NCBI RefSeq assembly: GCF_001421715.1
Contig: NZ_LMKP01000042.1
Span: forward strand, 26,845-90,844
Direction of reading: 5' to 3'
From: Sphingomonas sp. Leaf22
GTDB lineage: Bacteria; Pseudomonadota; Alphaproteobacteria; Sphingomonadales; Sphingomonadaceae
DNA length: 64,000 nt
How positions within the stretch are numbered: the stretch's first letter is position 1; each line of letters opens with the position of its first letter. Shown here piece after piece: positions 1 to 6,362 of this stretch. The notes below the pieces were generated by a model, which made no database searches, had not been told where the DNA came from, and saw nothing but the letters and a program-made list of their open reading frames with translations. Made by a program: the position numbers and the translations under genes.

Positions 1-308
1 CGTCTGCTGCGTTTGCGACATCGTTCAGGTTTAGATCGCCATTGTGTTTCCGCCAACCGTCCAATGGCCGGACATCCGCGCGCCGGACGTACGCTCCGCC
101 GCTCGTCCACGAGATCAACGAAAACCGTTAGTTCCTAGCGGGGCACGAAGACAGCTTACCCAAGCGGTACCCGTGCCAATCGATCGATTATACGCATTCG
201 CGTCATCGACTGCCTTACAAAGAAGCGTCTGGAGATTAAGGCCCTTACGCGGATCTCGCGGAGCCCATGGCAGAGCTGCGCTGATTCGGGTTCGGACAAG
301 GGGGTTGA
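1..308. other. Leader region with no recognisable gene
   Basis: I see no convincing gene here. The stretch is less GC-rich than most of the window. It ends in a G-rich ribosome binding site (run of G near 300-304) just before the acyltransferase start at 309. I looked for a copy of the tRNA-Ala 3' end, which would mark the left end of the integrative element, and found none. Confidence 0.6.
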
Positions 309-2165
309 ATGCAGTACCGGAATGATATCGATGGTCTGCGTGCGGCCGCGATCGTGCCGATCTTGCTATTCCATGCGGGCGTATCAACGCTGCACGGTGG
401 GTTCGTTGGCGTAGACATATTTTTCGTCATATCCGGCTTTTTGATTACTTCCATCATCACCCAAGATCTGGACGCTGGAACGTTCTCCATAGCGACCTTT
501 TACAAACGCCGCGCGGTTCGCATTCTACCGGCGTTGGCGCTGATGCTGCTCGGGACGCTGATTGCAGGCAAATTCCTCCTACTGGCGGTCGAACTACGCG
601 ACCTTGGAAGGAGTGCCGCTGCCGCGATAGCGTTCGTTGCGAACATCCATTTCTGGCTAACCGTCAATTACTTCGATTCCGGATCGGAAACGAAGCTACT
701 GCTCCACACGTGGTCCCTAGGCGTAGAAGAACAGTTCTACATCTTCTTCCCATTCTTCGTGTTGCTCATGCATCGCTGGCTCCCGCGTTACATGAAGGTT
801 GCCGTAGTGCTCGCGACGGTTCTCTCGTTCGCACTGTCGATGTATTTCAGCCGGACAGAACCTACCGCCGCGTTCTACCTGATCCCGATGCGCGCATGGG
901 AGCTGGGAATAGGCGCGCTAATTGCACTGAACGTGCTGCCCAAAATCGCCTCGAAGCATGCGCGGAACGTCGCCGCCGTGGTTGGCGCGGCACTGGTGTT
1001 GTTCGCCGTATTCAAAATCCGGCCGGATTATGCGTTTCCTGCACCGTGGGCGTTGTTGCCCTGCTCCGGCGCGGCACTGCTGATAGCGTATGGACGCGAT
1101 GCGGTGACGGCTCGCATGCTGGCGTGGCAGCCGGTCCGCGCTGTCGGTCTCATTTCCTATTCACTGTACCTTTGGCACTGGCCGATCATCACACTTTATC
1201 GGCTGAACTACGGCATGGAGATAAGCACCGGCGGGAAGGTTCTCGTCGTTGCGTTATCGTTCGCTGCCGCGACGGTTTCGTATTTTCTGGTCGAGCAACC
1301 TTTCTTGCGACGGCACCGTCAGACGCGTTCTCGGACGGTATTGATCGCGGGCGGGGTTGCCGTGGCGTCGGTCGCCGGCGCGTCGCTTCTCGTAAGCTCG
1401 CAGGCAGCTGCGATCGTGCAGCACCCCGCGTCAGTCGATCTTGTCGGAAGCTATGCCGACTATCGGACGAAACCCCAGCACCCTTACCAGTTTCGAGGGG
1501 GCACGTGCTTCGCGAGTGAAGGGCAGCAATACGATCGCGCGCGTTGCCTGACGCTTCGGACTGGACAGCCGAATGTGATCGTCATGGGCGATAGCCACGC
1601 TGCACAATATTGGCGGGCAATCGCGTTACGCTTCCCCCAGGTGAACGTCGTCCAAGCAACTGCGTCGGGATGCAGGCCGACCCTTGCGTTCAAGGGTCGC
1701 GACCGATGTGTTTCCGTGATGAAACTGGTTTTGAACGATATTGTCCGTCGCCCTGACGTTGTGGGTGTCGTTCTCGCTGGTCGTTGGCGGGGAAGCGAAG
1801 TTGCCTCGCTCATCGACACCGTTTCCTACCTTCGGAAGCTTGGCTTGGCCGTGACCGTCATCGGCCCGACCACCGAGTACAGCGTCGACATGCCGCGGGT
1901 ACTGGCTCGTTCAATGTTGGCCGGGGATCCTTCCCGTATCAGTGCCCTTATCAAACGCAGTCGGTTTGATCTGGATCGACGGATGAAGCCACTCGTTGAA
2001 AACGCCGGCGGCCAGTATCTTTCCGAAACTGAACTCGAATGCCCCAAGCGCAAGTGCCAGCTGTTCGACGGCGATGGTGGACCTTACCACTTCGATTACG
2101 GCCACCTCACATTCACCGCCTCCAAGGAGGTCATTCGAAGCTTGGGGAGCATAACGGCAAAGTGA
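309..2165 (+). CDS. OafA/YrhL-type O-acyltransferase with C-terminal SGNH domain
   Basis: A 618-residue integral membrane enzyme expected to O-acylate (usually O-acetylate) a cell-surface polysaccharide. The N-terminal acyltransferase-3 domain (about residues 1-350) has His22 in LLFHAG, the signature FFVISGFLIT and the WSLGVEEQFY motif, within about ten hydrophobic segments. The periplasmic SGNH-type domain shows GDSH near residues 427-430 and the catalytic Asp/His pair in DYGH near 596-599. This two-domain layout is typical of OafA-like proteins. The ATG at 309 is preceded by a run of G at a good distance. It lies just left of a phage-like repressor, and surface acyltransferases are common lysogenic-conversion cargo, so it may belong to the mobile element; that is inference. 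The exact substrate cannot be read from sequence. Confidence 0.9.
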   Translation: MQYRNDIDGLRAAAIVPILLFHAGVSTLHGGFVGVDIFFVISGFLITSIITQDLDAGTFSIATFYKRRAVRILPALALMLLGTLIAGKFLLLAVELRDLGRSAAAAIAFVANIHFWLTVNYFDSGSETKLLLHTWSLGVEEQFYIFFPFFVLLMHRWLPRYMKVAVVLATVLSFALSMYFSRTEPTAAFYLIPMRAWELGIGALIALNVLPKIASKHARNVAAVVGAALVLFAVFKIRPDYAFPAPWALLPCSGAALLIAYGRDAVTARMLAWQPVRAVGLISYSLYLWHWPIITLYRLNYGMEISTGGKVLVVALSFAAATVSYFLVEQPFLRRHRQTRSRTVLIAGGVAVASVAGASLLVSSQAAAIVQHPASVDLVGSYADYRTKPQHPYQFRGGTCFASEGQQYDRARCLTLRTGQPNVIVMGDSHAAQYWRAIALRFPQVNVVQATASGCRPTLAFKGRDRCVSVMKLVLNDIVRRPDVVGVVLAGRWRGSEVASLIDTVSYLRKLGLAVTVIGPTTEYSVDMPRVLARSMLAGDPSRISALIKRSRFDLDRRMKPLVENAGGQYLSETELECPKRKCQLFDGDGGPYHFDYGHLTFTASKEVIRSLGSITAK

Positions 2166-2363
2166 TCAGCGGCGGACACGCCGTCCGCCGTCATGATCTG
2201 ACGGGCGCGGTACTTCGTGCTTTCGGGGACAGTGGGGCAGGGGCGTACCCGGACGATACCCGCAATTAACTGGTCGCTGCCTTTCATGAAATCGATGACC
2301 CTTTGCCTGCCGGTAAGTTAGCCGACGAAGACCACGGTCGCGATCATGAAAGGTCCTGCTCGC

Positions 2364-2726
2364 TCATGGGTTCGCGCTCCTCGGTAGGTTCATGCCAGTG
2401 ATCATGGTCCGGCCGATCTGCATCAACGCGGCACGATTCGGCACGTCGAGGGCGTCGAAGATGGCCAGCCATTCGGTCTGCTCTTGCGTCAGCATGGGTG
2501 GTTCAGGAGCATCACGATCGGGATCGTCCACTTCACCGGTCAAATAGGCGGGCGTCGTACCCAGCTCGCGTGCAATGACGTGCAGATGTGAAGAAGAGCG
2601 CGACTTTCCACTGAGAAGTCCGCCGATTGTTCCCTGTGTGATGTGCGCACGGCGCGCCAGCTCGGACTGGCTAAGGCCAACTTCCGACAGCCTCGCTCTC
2701 AGCCTATCGCTGATCAATACCGCCAT
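2364..2726 (-). CDS. CI-like helix-turn-helix repressor
   Basis: A 120-residue XRE-family DNA-binding protein. The HTH spans about residues 5-60, with SQSELARRAHITQGTIGGLL as the core and YLTGE closing the domain, as in phage and plasmid repressors. The remaining 60 residues are an acidic tail with no S24/LexA autoprotease domain, so direct RecA-stimulated self-cleavage is not expected. The reading frame is open further upstream, but the ATG at 2726 starts the HTH at the normal place and leaves an 84-base divergent promoter region before the Cro-like gene. It most likely represses the rightward operon and its own promoter through the palindromes in 2738-2800. It could also be a plasmid-type regulator. 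Confidence 0.85.
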   Translation of the reverse strand: MAVLISDRLRARLSEVGLSQSELARRAHITQGTIGGLLSGKSRSSSHLHVIARELGTTPAYLTGEVDDPDRDAPEPPMLTQEQTEWLAIFDALDVPNRAALMQIGRTMITGMNLPRSANP

Positions 2727-2737
2727 GACGAATGGTC

Positions 2738-2802
2738 TATTGCAATCGCAATAATGTGCGATCTGATTTTTCCATTTGACGTAACTAAAGCAATTGCAAT
2801 AG
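2738..2802. promoter_or_regulatory. Operator region between divergent CI-like and Cro-like genes
   Basis: The 84 bases between the two divergent regulators hold repeated TTGCAAT/ATTGCAA units. One is a perfect inverted repeat, TATTGC-AATC-GCAATA, at 2738-2753. GCAATTGC (2790-2797) and ATTGCAAT (2793-2800) are overlapping palindromes next to the Cro-like start. The decamer CTATTGCAAT at 2737-2746 recurs inverted at 2793-2802. The layout matches a lambdoid-type immunity region with an operator beside each gene start. Binding by either protein is inferred. Confidence 0.7.
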
Positions 2803-2810
2803 CTAGGGGT

Positions 2811-3071
2811 ATGGGAATCGAAGCCGACCTCACAACCCCGCTCGCAGAAGCGGTTCGTCGTGCGGGATCGCAATCGGCGTTCGCGCGCATTATCGGTCGC
2901 AGTCAGACGTACGTCTTTCAGCTGCTACAGAGCGGAAAGCCCCTAGCGGCCGAGTGCGTCTTGCTGGCGGAAGCTGGTACCGGTGTACCAAAAGAGCGAT
3001 TGCGCCCTGATTTGTTTGCACAAGCGACGACGGTGTCTGAGATCGCTGCCAATGGCGGCGCGCCGGCGTGA
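2811..3071 (+). CDS. Cro/YdaS-like antirepressor-type regulator
   Basis: An 86-residue protein that resembles the YdaS/Cro group of small phage regulators. Residues about 7-45 form an HTH with the typical text LAEAVRRAGSQSAFARIIG followed by SQTYVFQLLQSGK, and residues 45-70 give the usual acidic-aromatic follow-on. It is the first gene of the rightward operon and diverges from the CI-like repressor, which supports a Cro-like role in switching the element. The ATG at 2811 is chosen because upstream starts would run through the operator palindromes. The AGGGG just before it is unusually close. Its stop overlaps the next start as GTGA. Confidence 0.75.
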   Translation: MGIEADLTTPLAEAVRRAGSQSAFARIIGRSQTYVFQLLQSGKPLAAECVLLAEAGTGVPKERLRPDLFAQATTVSEIAANGGAPA

Positions 3072-3256
3072 TGTGCTTCCGCGACCGCACCTTCTGCGAT
3101 GCCGTTTGCGGTTGCCGCGACTGCGGCACGCGCCTGACCGACGCAGTCCAGCGCGCAGCAGACGCATCGTGGGTAGGCCAGCGCGGCCCGGTGCCTATCT
3201 CAGTGGCCGACCGTTCGGCCGGCTGTCCTGATTTCCTGCCGGCAGGCCGGCAATGA
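3068..3256 (+). CDS. Small Cys-rich protein of the mobile element
   Basis: A 62-residue protein of unknown function. The first 25 residues hold five cysteines (FCDAVCGCRDCG plus one before), which suggests a metal-binding knuckle. It starts at GTG 3068, overlapping the stop of the Cro-like gene as GTGA, and its own stop overlaps the next start as ATGA. Such coupling on both sides is the main reason to believe it is translated. An ATG at 3071 would remove one residue. I recognise no family. Confidence 0.5.
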   Translation: MMCFRDRTFCDAVCGCRDCGTRLTDAVQRAADASWVGQRGPVPISVADRSAGCPDFLPAGRQ

Positions 3257-3429
3257 CCATCCCCCACGCCTTTCCCCCTTTCGGCCGCCCGAACAACGGC
3301 CGGAAACTGCGCCCGGTCGCCCTGTATCGTACCGGCCGGGCGCAGGCACCGCGCTGTCATACCTCCCTAGGCGCGGGCGGGGCCGGTCGTATGCGACGAT
3401 CGGCCCCGTATTTCGGGACACGCGCATGA
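3253..3429 (+). CDS. 58-residue basic protein, translationally coupled
   Basis: A very short reading frame, rich in Arg, Pro and Gly (begins MTIPHAFPPFGR). It is not recognisable by family. It exactly fills the space between its neighbours: the ATG at 3253 overlaps the preceding stop (ATGA) and its own TGA at 3427-3429 overlaps the next ATG at 3426. Coverage of the whole interval with 4-base overlaps at both ends argues for real translation, although the composition is bland. It could be a coupling relay rather than a functional protein. Confidence 0.45.
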   Translation: MTIPHAFPPFGRPNNGRKLRPVALYRTGRAQAPRCHTSLGAGGAGRMRRSAPYFGTRA

Positions 3430-3893
3430 CCACGGCGTGCGAACCCCTTTCGATTGAGCAGACGCTGCGCGACGTCGTCGAGGCGCTGTCGATCGAGCGT
3501 GCTGTCGAGATTACCGGTCGCAGCCCCCAGTATCTGCGCGCCCTGTCGCACCCGGAGAAGCGCGAGCAGCTGACTTGCCGCGATGCCGTGCTGCTGGATG
3601 CCGCGCACGACAGCATCGTTGGTGGCCGCCCGATCCATGACATGATGGCGCTGATGATCGACGACAGCGGCTCCGGCACCCTGTCGTGCGAACGCCAGCT
3701 CATGGACGCCACCATCGACGCTTTCCGCGAATCGAGCGAGGCCCATGCCGCGCTCCTCGAAGCGAGCCTTCCGAACGCCTCTCCCGCAAAACGCCGCAAG
3801 GCGATGCGCGAGCTGCTGCAAGCCTTCTCGGCCAAGCGCAGGATCATGCCGATCCTTCAGAAAATGATGCAACCACCGGGGCAGTCCCCGTGA
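3426..3893 (+). CDS. CII-like phage regulatory protein
   Basis: A 155-residue protein whose N-terminal half looks like an HTH of the phage CII/CP76 regulator type. IERAVEITGRSPQYLRALS is the likely recognition region, followed by LTCRDAVLLDAAH as in proteins that arrange DNA binding with a long helical tail. The C-terminal half (residues 90-150) is predicted helical and basic, with KRRKAMRELLQAF. It is the last gene before the only real gap in the operon, so it may act on the control region at 3894-3989. Family membership is judged by eye from the pattern. Confidence 0.5.
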   Translation: MTTACEPLSIEQTLRDVVEALSIERAVEITGRSPQYLRALSHPEKREQLTCRDAVLLDAAHDSIVGGRPIHDMMALMIDDSGSGTLSCERQLMDATIDAFRESSEAHAALLEASLPNASPAKRRKAMRELLQAFSAKRRIMPILQKMMQPPGQSP

Positions 3894-3989
3894 TCTGACG
3901 CCGACGTCGGCCTGACCACCTAACCGATCCCGCCCCGGTTCGCGACCACCCCGGTTCGCGAAGCGGATTTCTGCTGCCCGGAGACTTTC
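3894..3989. promoter_or_regulatory. Only non-coding gap of the element operon, with palindrome and direct repeats
   Basis: This 96-base gap interrupts an otherwise overlapping gene run. It contains a perfect 12-bp palindrome GCCGACGTCGGC (3900-3911) and two exact 13-bp direct repeats CCCCGGTTCGCGA (3933-3945 and 3949-3961), spaced 16 bases start to start. A GGAGA ribosome binding site for the next gene (GTG at 3990) follows. The layout suggests an internal promoter with operator sites, possibly served by the CII-like protein immediately upstream; that is inference. Confidence 0.55.
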
Positions 3990-4358
3990 GTGACCCTGAC
4001 CCCCGGAGCGTACCTGAAGTGTCGACGCACTGCGTCCGGAAAGTCGCACGAAGACGTCGTCGACGTCATCGAGACTGATCCGGCCTTGTCGCAGGCAGAG
4101 CGGGTCGAATGGCTGAAGATGATCGAGGCCGATCTCGTCGCGGTGCGCTGGTCGACGATCGTCGCCCTGCGGCAACAATTCCCGTTCGATCTCGCGGTCC
4201 TCGAACGGCTGTCGCTGATCCAAGACGGGTACGACCTGCCCTTGCCCCGCCTGTGCCGGATCTGCGCATCGAGCGACACAGGGCCGCTCGGGATCGCCGT
4301 GCCGGCATGGGGCTGGGACGCGCCGGACCTCTGCATTTCTTGCGCGAGCGCGACCTGA
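3990..4358 (+). CDS. Phage-type protein with N-terminal HTH-like region and C-terminal Cys pairs
   Basis: A 122-residue protein of unknown function. It starts at GTG 3990 behind GGAGA. The N-terminus (LTPGAYLKCRRTASGKSHEDV) resembles an XRE-like helix-turn-helix start. The C-terminal 30 residues carry two CxxC pairs (LCRICAS and LCISC) that could bind zinc. It opens the second segment of the operon, after the control gap, and its stop overlaps the next ATG by one base. A regulatory or nucleic-acid-binding role is plausible but not shown. Confidence 0.6.
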   Translation: MTLTPGAYLKCRRTASGKSHEDVVDVIETDPALSQAERVEWLKMIEADLVAVRWSTIVALRQQFPFDLAVLERLSLIQDGYDLPLPRLCRICASSDTGPLGIAVPAWGWDAPDLCISCASAT

Positions 4359-4534
4359 TGCGCCCGCTCACCCCGTTGAACCGCAATTTCCTGCGCGCTT
4401 CCGCGCTGCTGACCGGCCTTGCCACCGGCTTCGGCATCGTCGGCCGCGCGCCGCTCGCCGTCATCGCCGCCGGCCTCGCCTGCCTGCTGGCGCTCACCAC
4501 GCTTCGCAACCTCAACCGGAATGGAGACCGCTGA
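4358..4534 (+). CDS. 58-residue membrane protein with two hydrophobic segments
   Basis: A tiny protein with two likely membrane helices, at about residues 11-29 and 32-49, and basic ends (MRPLTPLNRN at the front, NLNRNGDR at the back). It is coupled on both sides by one-base TGATG overlaps (4356-4360 and 4532-4536). Two-helix proteins of this size in phage-like operons are sometimes holin-like or superinfection-exclusion proteins, but nothing here is diagnostic. Confidence 0.6.
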   Translation: MRPLTPLNRNFLRASALLTGLATGFGIVGRAPLAVIAAGLACLLALTTLRNLNRNGDR

Positions 4535-4752
4535 TGCCCCGCGTTCGCCCGTTTTCCCCGCGTCACGACCAGGCTCCGCGCCGGGTGACGACGATCCACC
4601 TGACCGACTGCAACTGTCCCGATTGCGACGCCGATTATCACCGGAAGGCCGCGATCGAGACAGTCGCAATGTTCACCGTCGGATTGATCGCCGCGCTGGT
4701 GACCGATTGGCTGGTCGGCGGCCCCGGTATCCAGATCATGGTCGGACTGTGA
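4534..4752 (+). CDS. 72-residue protein with Cys cluster and one membrane helix
   Basis: A small protein with a basic N-terminus, a CNCPDC cluster near residues 26-31, and one hydrophobic segment near residues 45-62 (MFTVGLIAALVTDWLV). It has one-base stop-start overlaps with both neighbours. Together with the preceding gene it forms a pair of small membrane proteins in the element. No family recognised. Confidence 0.6.
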   Translation: MPRVRPFSPRHDQAPRRVTTIHLTDCNCPDCDADYHRKAAIETVAMFTVGLIAALVTDWLVGGPGIQIMVGL

Positions 4753-4997
4753 TGGGTGCGTTTACGGCCAGGCCGCTCCGGACCCTGATCCTTTTCGATC
4801 GCTTCAAAGAAGCAAGTCTGTTGCGCGTCCTTCCTACGTCCACTTTCACGGGCATGGCCGAAGCCATCTGCGACGCTCCGTCGGTACTGCGGACCTTCGC
4901 GGCACCCGAATGGAGCGAGCTGAACGAGGATGGGAAGCAGTGGGTGGCAGCTATCGTCCGCGAGGCGCTGGCCGTAGCGGCAGAGCGCGCCCTGTGA
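4752..4997 (+). CDS. 81-residue hypothetical protein of the element
   Basis: A soluble 81-residue protein, mostly helical by composition, with no recognised motif. It begins MGAFTARPLRTLILF and ends in an Ala/Arg-rich helix. The ATG at 4752 shares a base with the preceding stop, and its TGA overlaps the next GTG start as GTGA at 4994. The frame continues open far upstream, but the overlap fixes the likely start. Confidence 0.55.
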   Translation: MGAFTARPLRTLILFDRFKEASLLRVLPTSTFTGMAEAICDAPSVLRTFAAPEWSELNEDGKQWVAAIVREALAVAAERAL

Positions 4998-5728
4998 CCG
5001 CCGCCTCCTCCCGCACTAATCCTGTTCGCGCCAAGAAACTCGCGGAGCAATGCTTCGCGGTCGCCCGGTCGACGCAGTTCGACGGTGAACGGGAGGCGGC
5101 GATTGCGCGCGGCACAGCGATCGCGGAACGGGCAGGACTGTCGCTCGACCTGTTCGATATACCGGGCCGATCGAAGCCAAGCGCTGCCGCTTCCAAACCG
5201 TCCGGGCAGAAGGGCGACGCTGGTCAGCCCGGCGGGGACGGCTCTGCGCGTCCATTCGACCACGATGTGGACGAGATGCTTCGGCGCGCAAGGGCGACGA
5301 GGGACGGTTGGTTCAGCGACGGTTGGTACCGACAGACTAGCGAGCAGGCCTTCAAGAATTTCCGCGAATCCATGGACCGAGCGCGCGAAAGAACGGGCGC
5401 GCGTGGTGACGAGACGCCATACGACGCCGCCCGGCGCAACTTCGATGAACAGACCGCCGCGGCGGCCGAGCGCGATCGGGCTGCTGGTCGACGTGGCTCG
5501 GCCGCACCGGACCGCGAGAGGCTTCGGCGCATCGATCTGCACGGCCGGTGGCCATCAATCGACGCCGTGCTCAACGCGCTCCGCGCCCGGCGCGTGCATA
5601 TCGTTCCTGTAGAAAGCAGGGTCTCGTCGCACGGCGAGACGATGCCGCTGTGGCTCATGACCGCACCTGGCATCGCAGTGCTTGACCAATGGTCGCTGCG
5701 CGAGCTGGCCGATGAGGCAATCCGGTGA
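4994..5728 (+). CDS. 244-residue element protein with DUF2786-like N-terminus
   Basis: Starts at GTG 4994 in a GTGA overlap. Residues about 10-55 (AKKLAEQCFAVARSTQF, then EREAAIARGTAIAERAGL) resemble the DUF2786 repeat found in phage and plasmid proteins. A Gly/Ser/charged linker (residues 60-95) follows, then a long charged helical region rich in Arg and Glu. The last 75 residues form a compact domain beginning RIDLHGRWPSIDAVLNALRA with a hydrophobic core WLMTAPGIAVLDQW. No catalytic motif is obvious. The DUF2786 resemblance is by eye. Confidence 0.6.
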   Translation: MTAASSRTNPVRAKKLAEQCFAVARSTQFDGEREAAIARGTAIAERAGLSLDLFDIPGRSKPSAAASKPSGQKGDAGQPGGDGSARPFDHDVDEMLRRARATRDGWFSDGWYRQTSEQAFKNFRESMDRARERTGARGDETPYDAARRNFDEQTAAAAERDRAAGRRGSAAPDRERLRRIDLHGRWPSIDAVLNALRARRVHIVPVESRVSSHGETMPLWLMTAPGIAVLDQWSLRELADEAIR

Positions 5729-5985
5729 AGCTCGGCATCAACCAACGTCGCGTCTTCAACGTGCTGGAAGCGCTCGCGGCCGAAAACGCTGCATGCCCAA
5801 CCAACGCCGCGCTCGCCGAGCGGATCGGCAGCGATACGTCCGACGCGGCAAAGGCGTTCGGTGACCTCCGGCGGTTGGGTGTCATCGATGTCGTGACCGT
5901 GCATGCGAAGCGGCAGGTGACGATCGTCGCCACCGGCGCACAGACCGCTCCGATCGAGAGCAAGCGCGGGACCGTCAACGCATGA
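5725..5985 (+). CDS. Winged-helix-like small DNA-binding protein
   Basis: An 86-residue protein starting at GTG 5725 in a GTGA overlap. The pattern RRVFNVLEALAAENAACPT then ALAERIGSDTSDAAKAFGDL then LGVIDVVTVHAKRQVTIV reads as a winged helix-turn-helix: two helices, a recognition helix, and a beta wing. It is similar to the small transcriptional switches found in phages and to replication-initiation accessory proteins. It lies directly upstream of the Zn-finger-like and ParB-like genes. Confidence 0.6.
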   Translation: MKLGINQRRVFNVLEALAAENAACPTNAALAERIGSDTSDAAKAFGDLRRLGVIDVVTVHAKRQVTIVATGAQTAPIESKRGTVNA

Positions 5986-6362
5986 CCCGCGCTACCACCC
6001 GAAGGCGCGATACCACGGCAGGCTGCTTCGTCTGCCATGGCGACGCCGCGTTCTGGACCAGCGCCAACGCGCAGGCGCTGGCCGCGCAGCATCACGACCG
6101 CACCGGGCATCAGACTTGGTGCCGCATCGCCATGTCGGTGACCTATGGCAGCGACGCCGGCGACGATCGCCAAATCGACATCGAGGACGCGATCGCGTCC
6201 GCCAGTTCGGGGGGCAGGCCGGAAGCCGCCCCCCTCACCGATCCCGACGCACCGGCGGATGCCCTCGCCGGTGTGAGCGCACACGAAGGCCGCCCGGTCG
6301 AGACGCGCAGGCTCATGCCGCGCGGCGCTCGCGGCCGCAAGCCGGAGACTATCGCAGCATGA
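5982..6362 (+). CDS. Small zinc-finger-like protein
   Basis: A 126-residue protein overlapping both neighbours by ATGA. Near the N-terminus CFVCHGDAAFW and, about 18 residues on, QHHDRTGH form a C2H2-like arrangement with the spacing seen in single phage zinc fingers. The rest is acidic, then basic at the end (RGARGRKPETIAA), and probably disordered. A DNA- or protein-binding role is likely. The exact partner is unknown. Confidence 0.6.
   Translation: MTRATTRRRDTTAGCFVCHGDAAFWTSANAQALAAQHHDRTGHQTWCRIAMSVTYGSDAGDDRQIDIEDAIASASSGGRPEAAPLTDPDAPADALAGVSAHEGRPVETRRLMPRGARGRKPETIAA

Noticed and set aside
2096..2287. 63-codon reverse frame downstream of the repressor, plus two micro-frames with ATGA overlaps at about 2320-2366
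   Set aside because: It begins like a small protein but overlaps the acyltransferase end and matches nothing known. The micro-frames of 7 and 9 codons are too short to judge.
2808..2832. Resemblance of the Cro-like gene start to the tRNA-Ala 3' segment (GGGAATCGAA), considered as left attachment site
   Set aside because: Only about ten bases agree, and the site would lie inside the Cro-like coding region and right of the repressor, which does not fit an element end.
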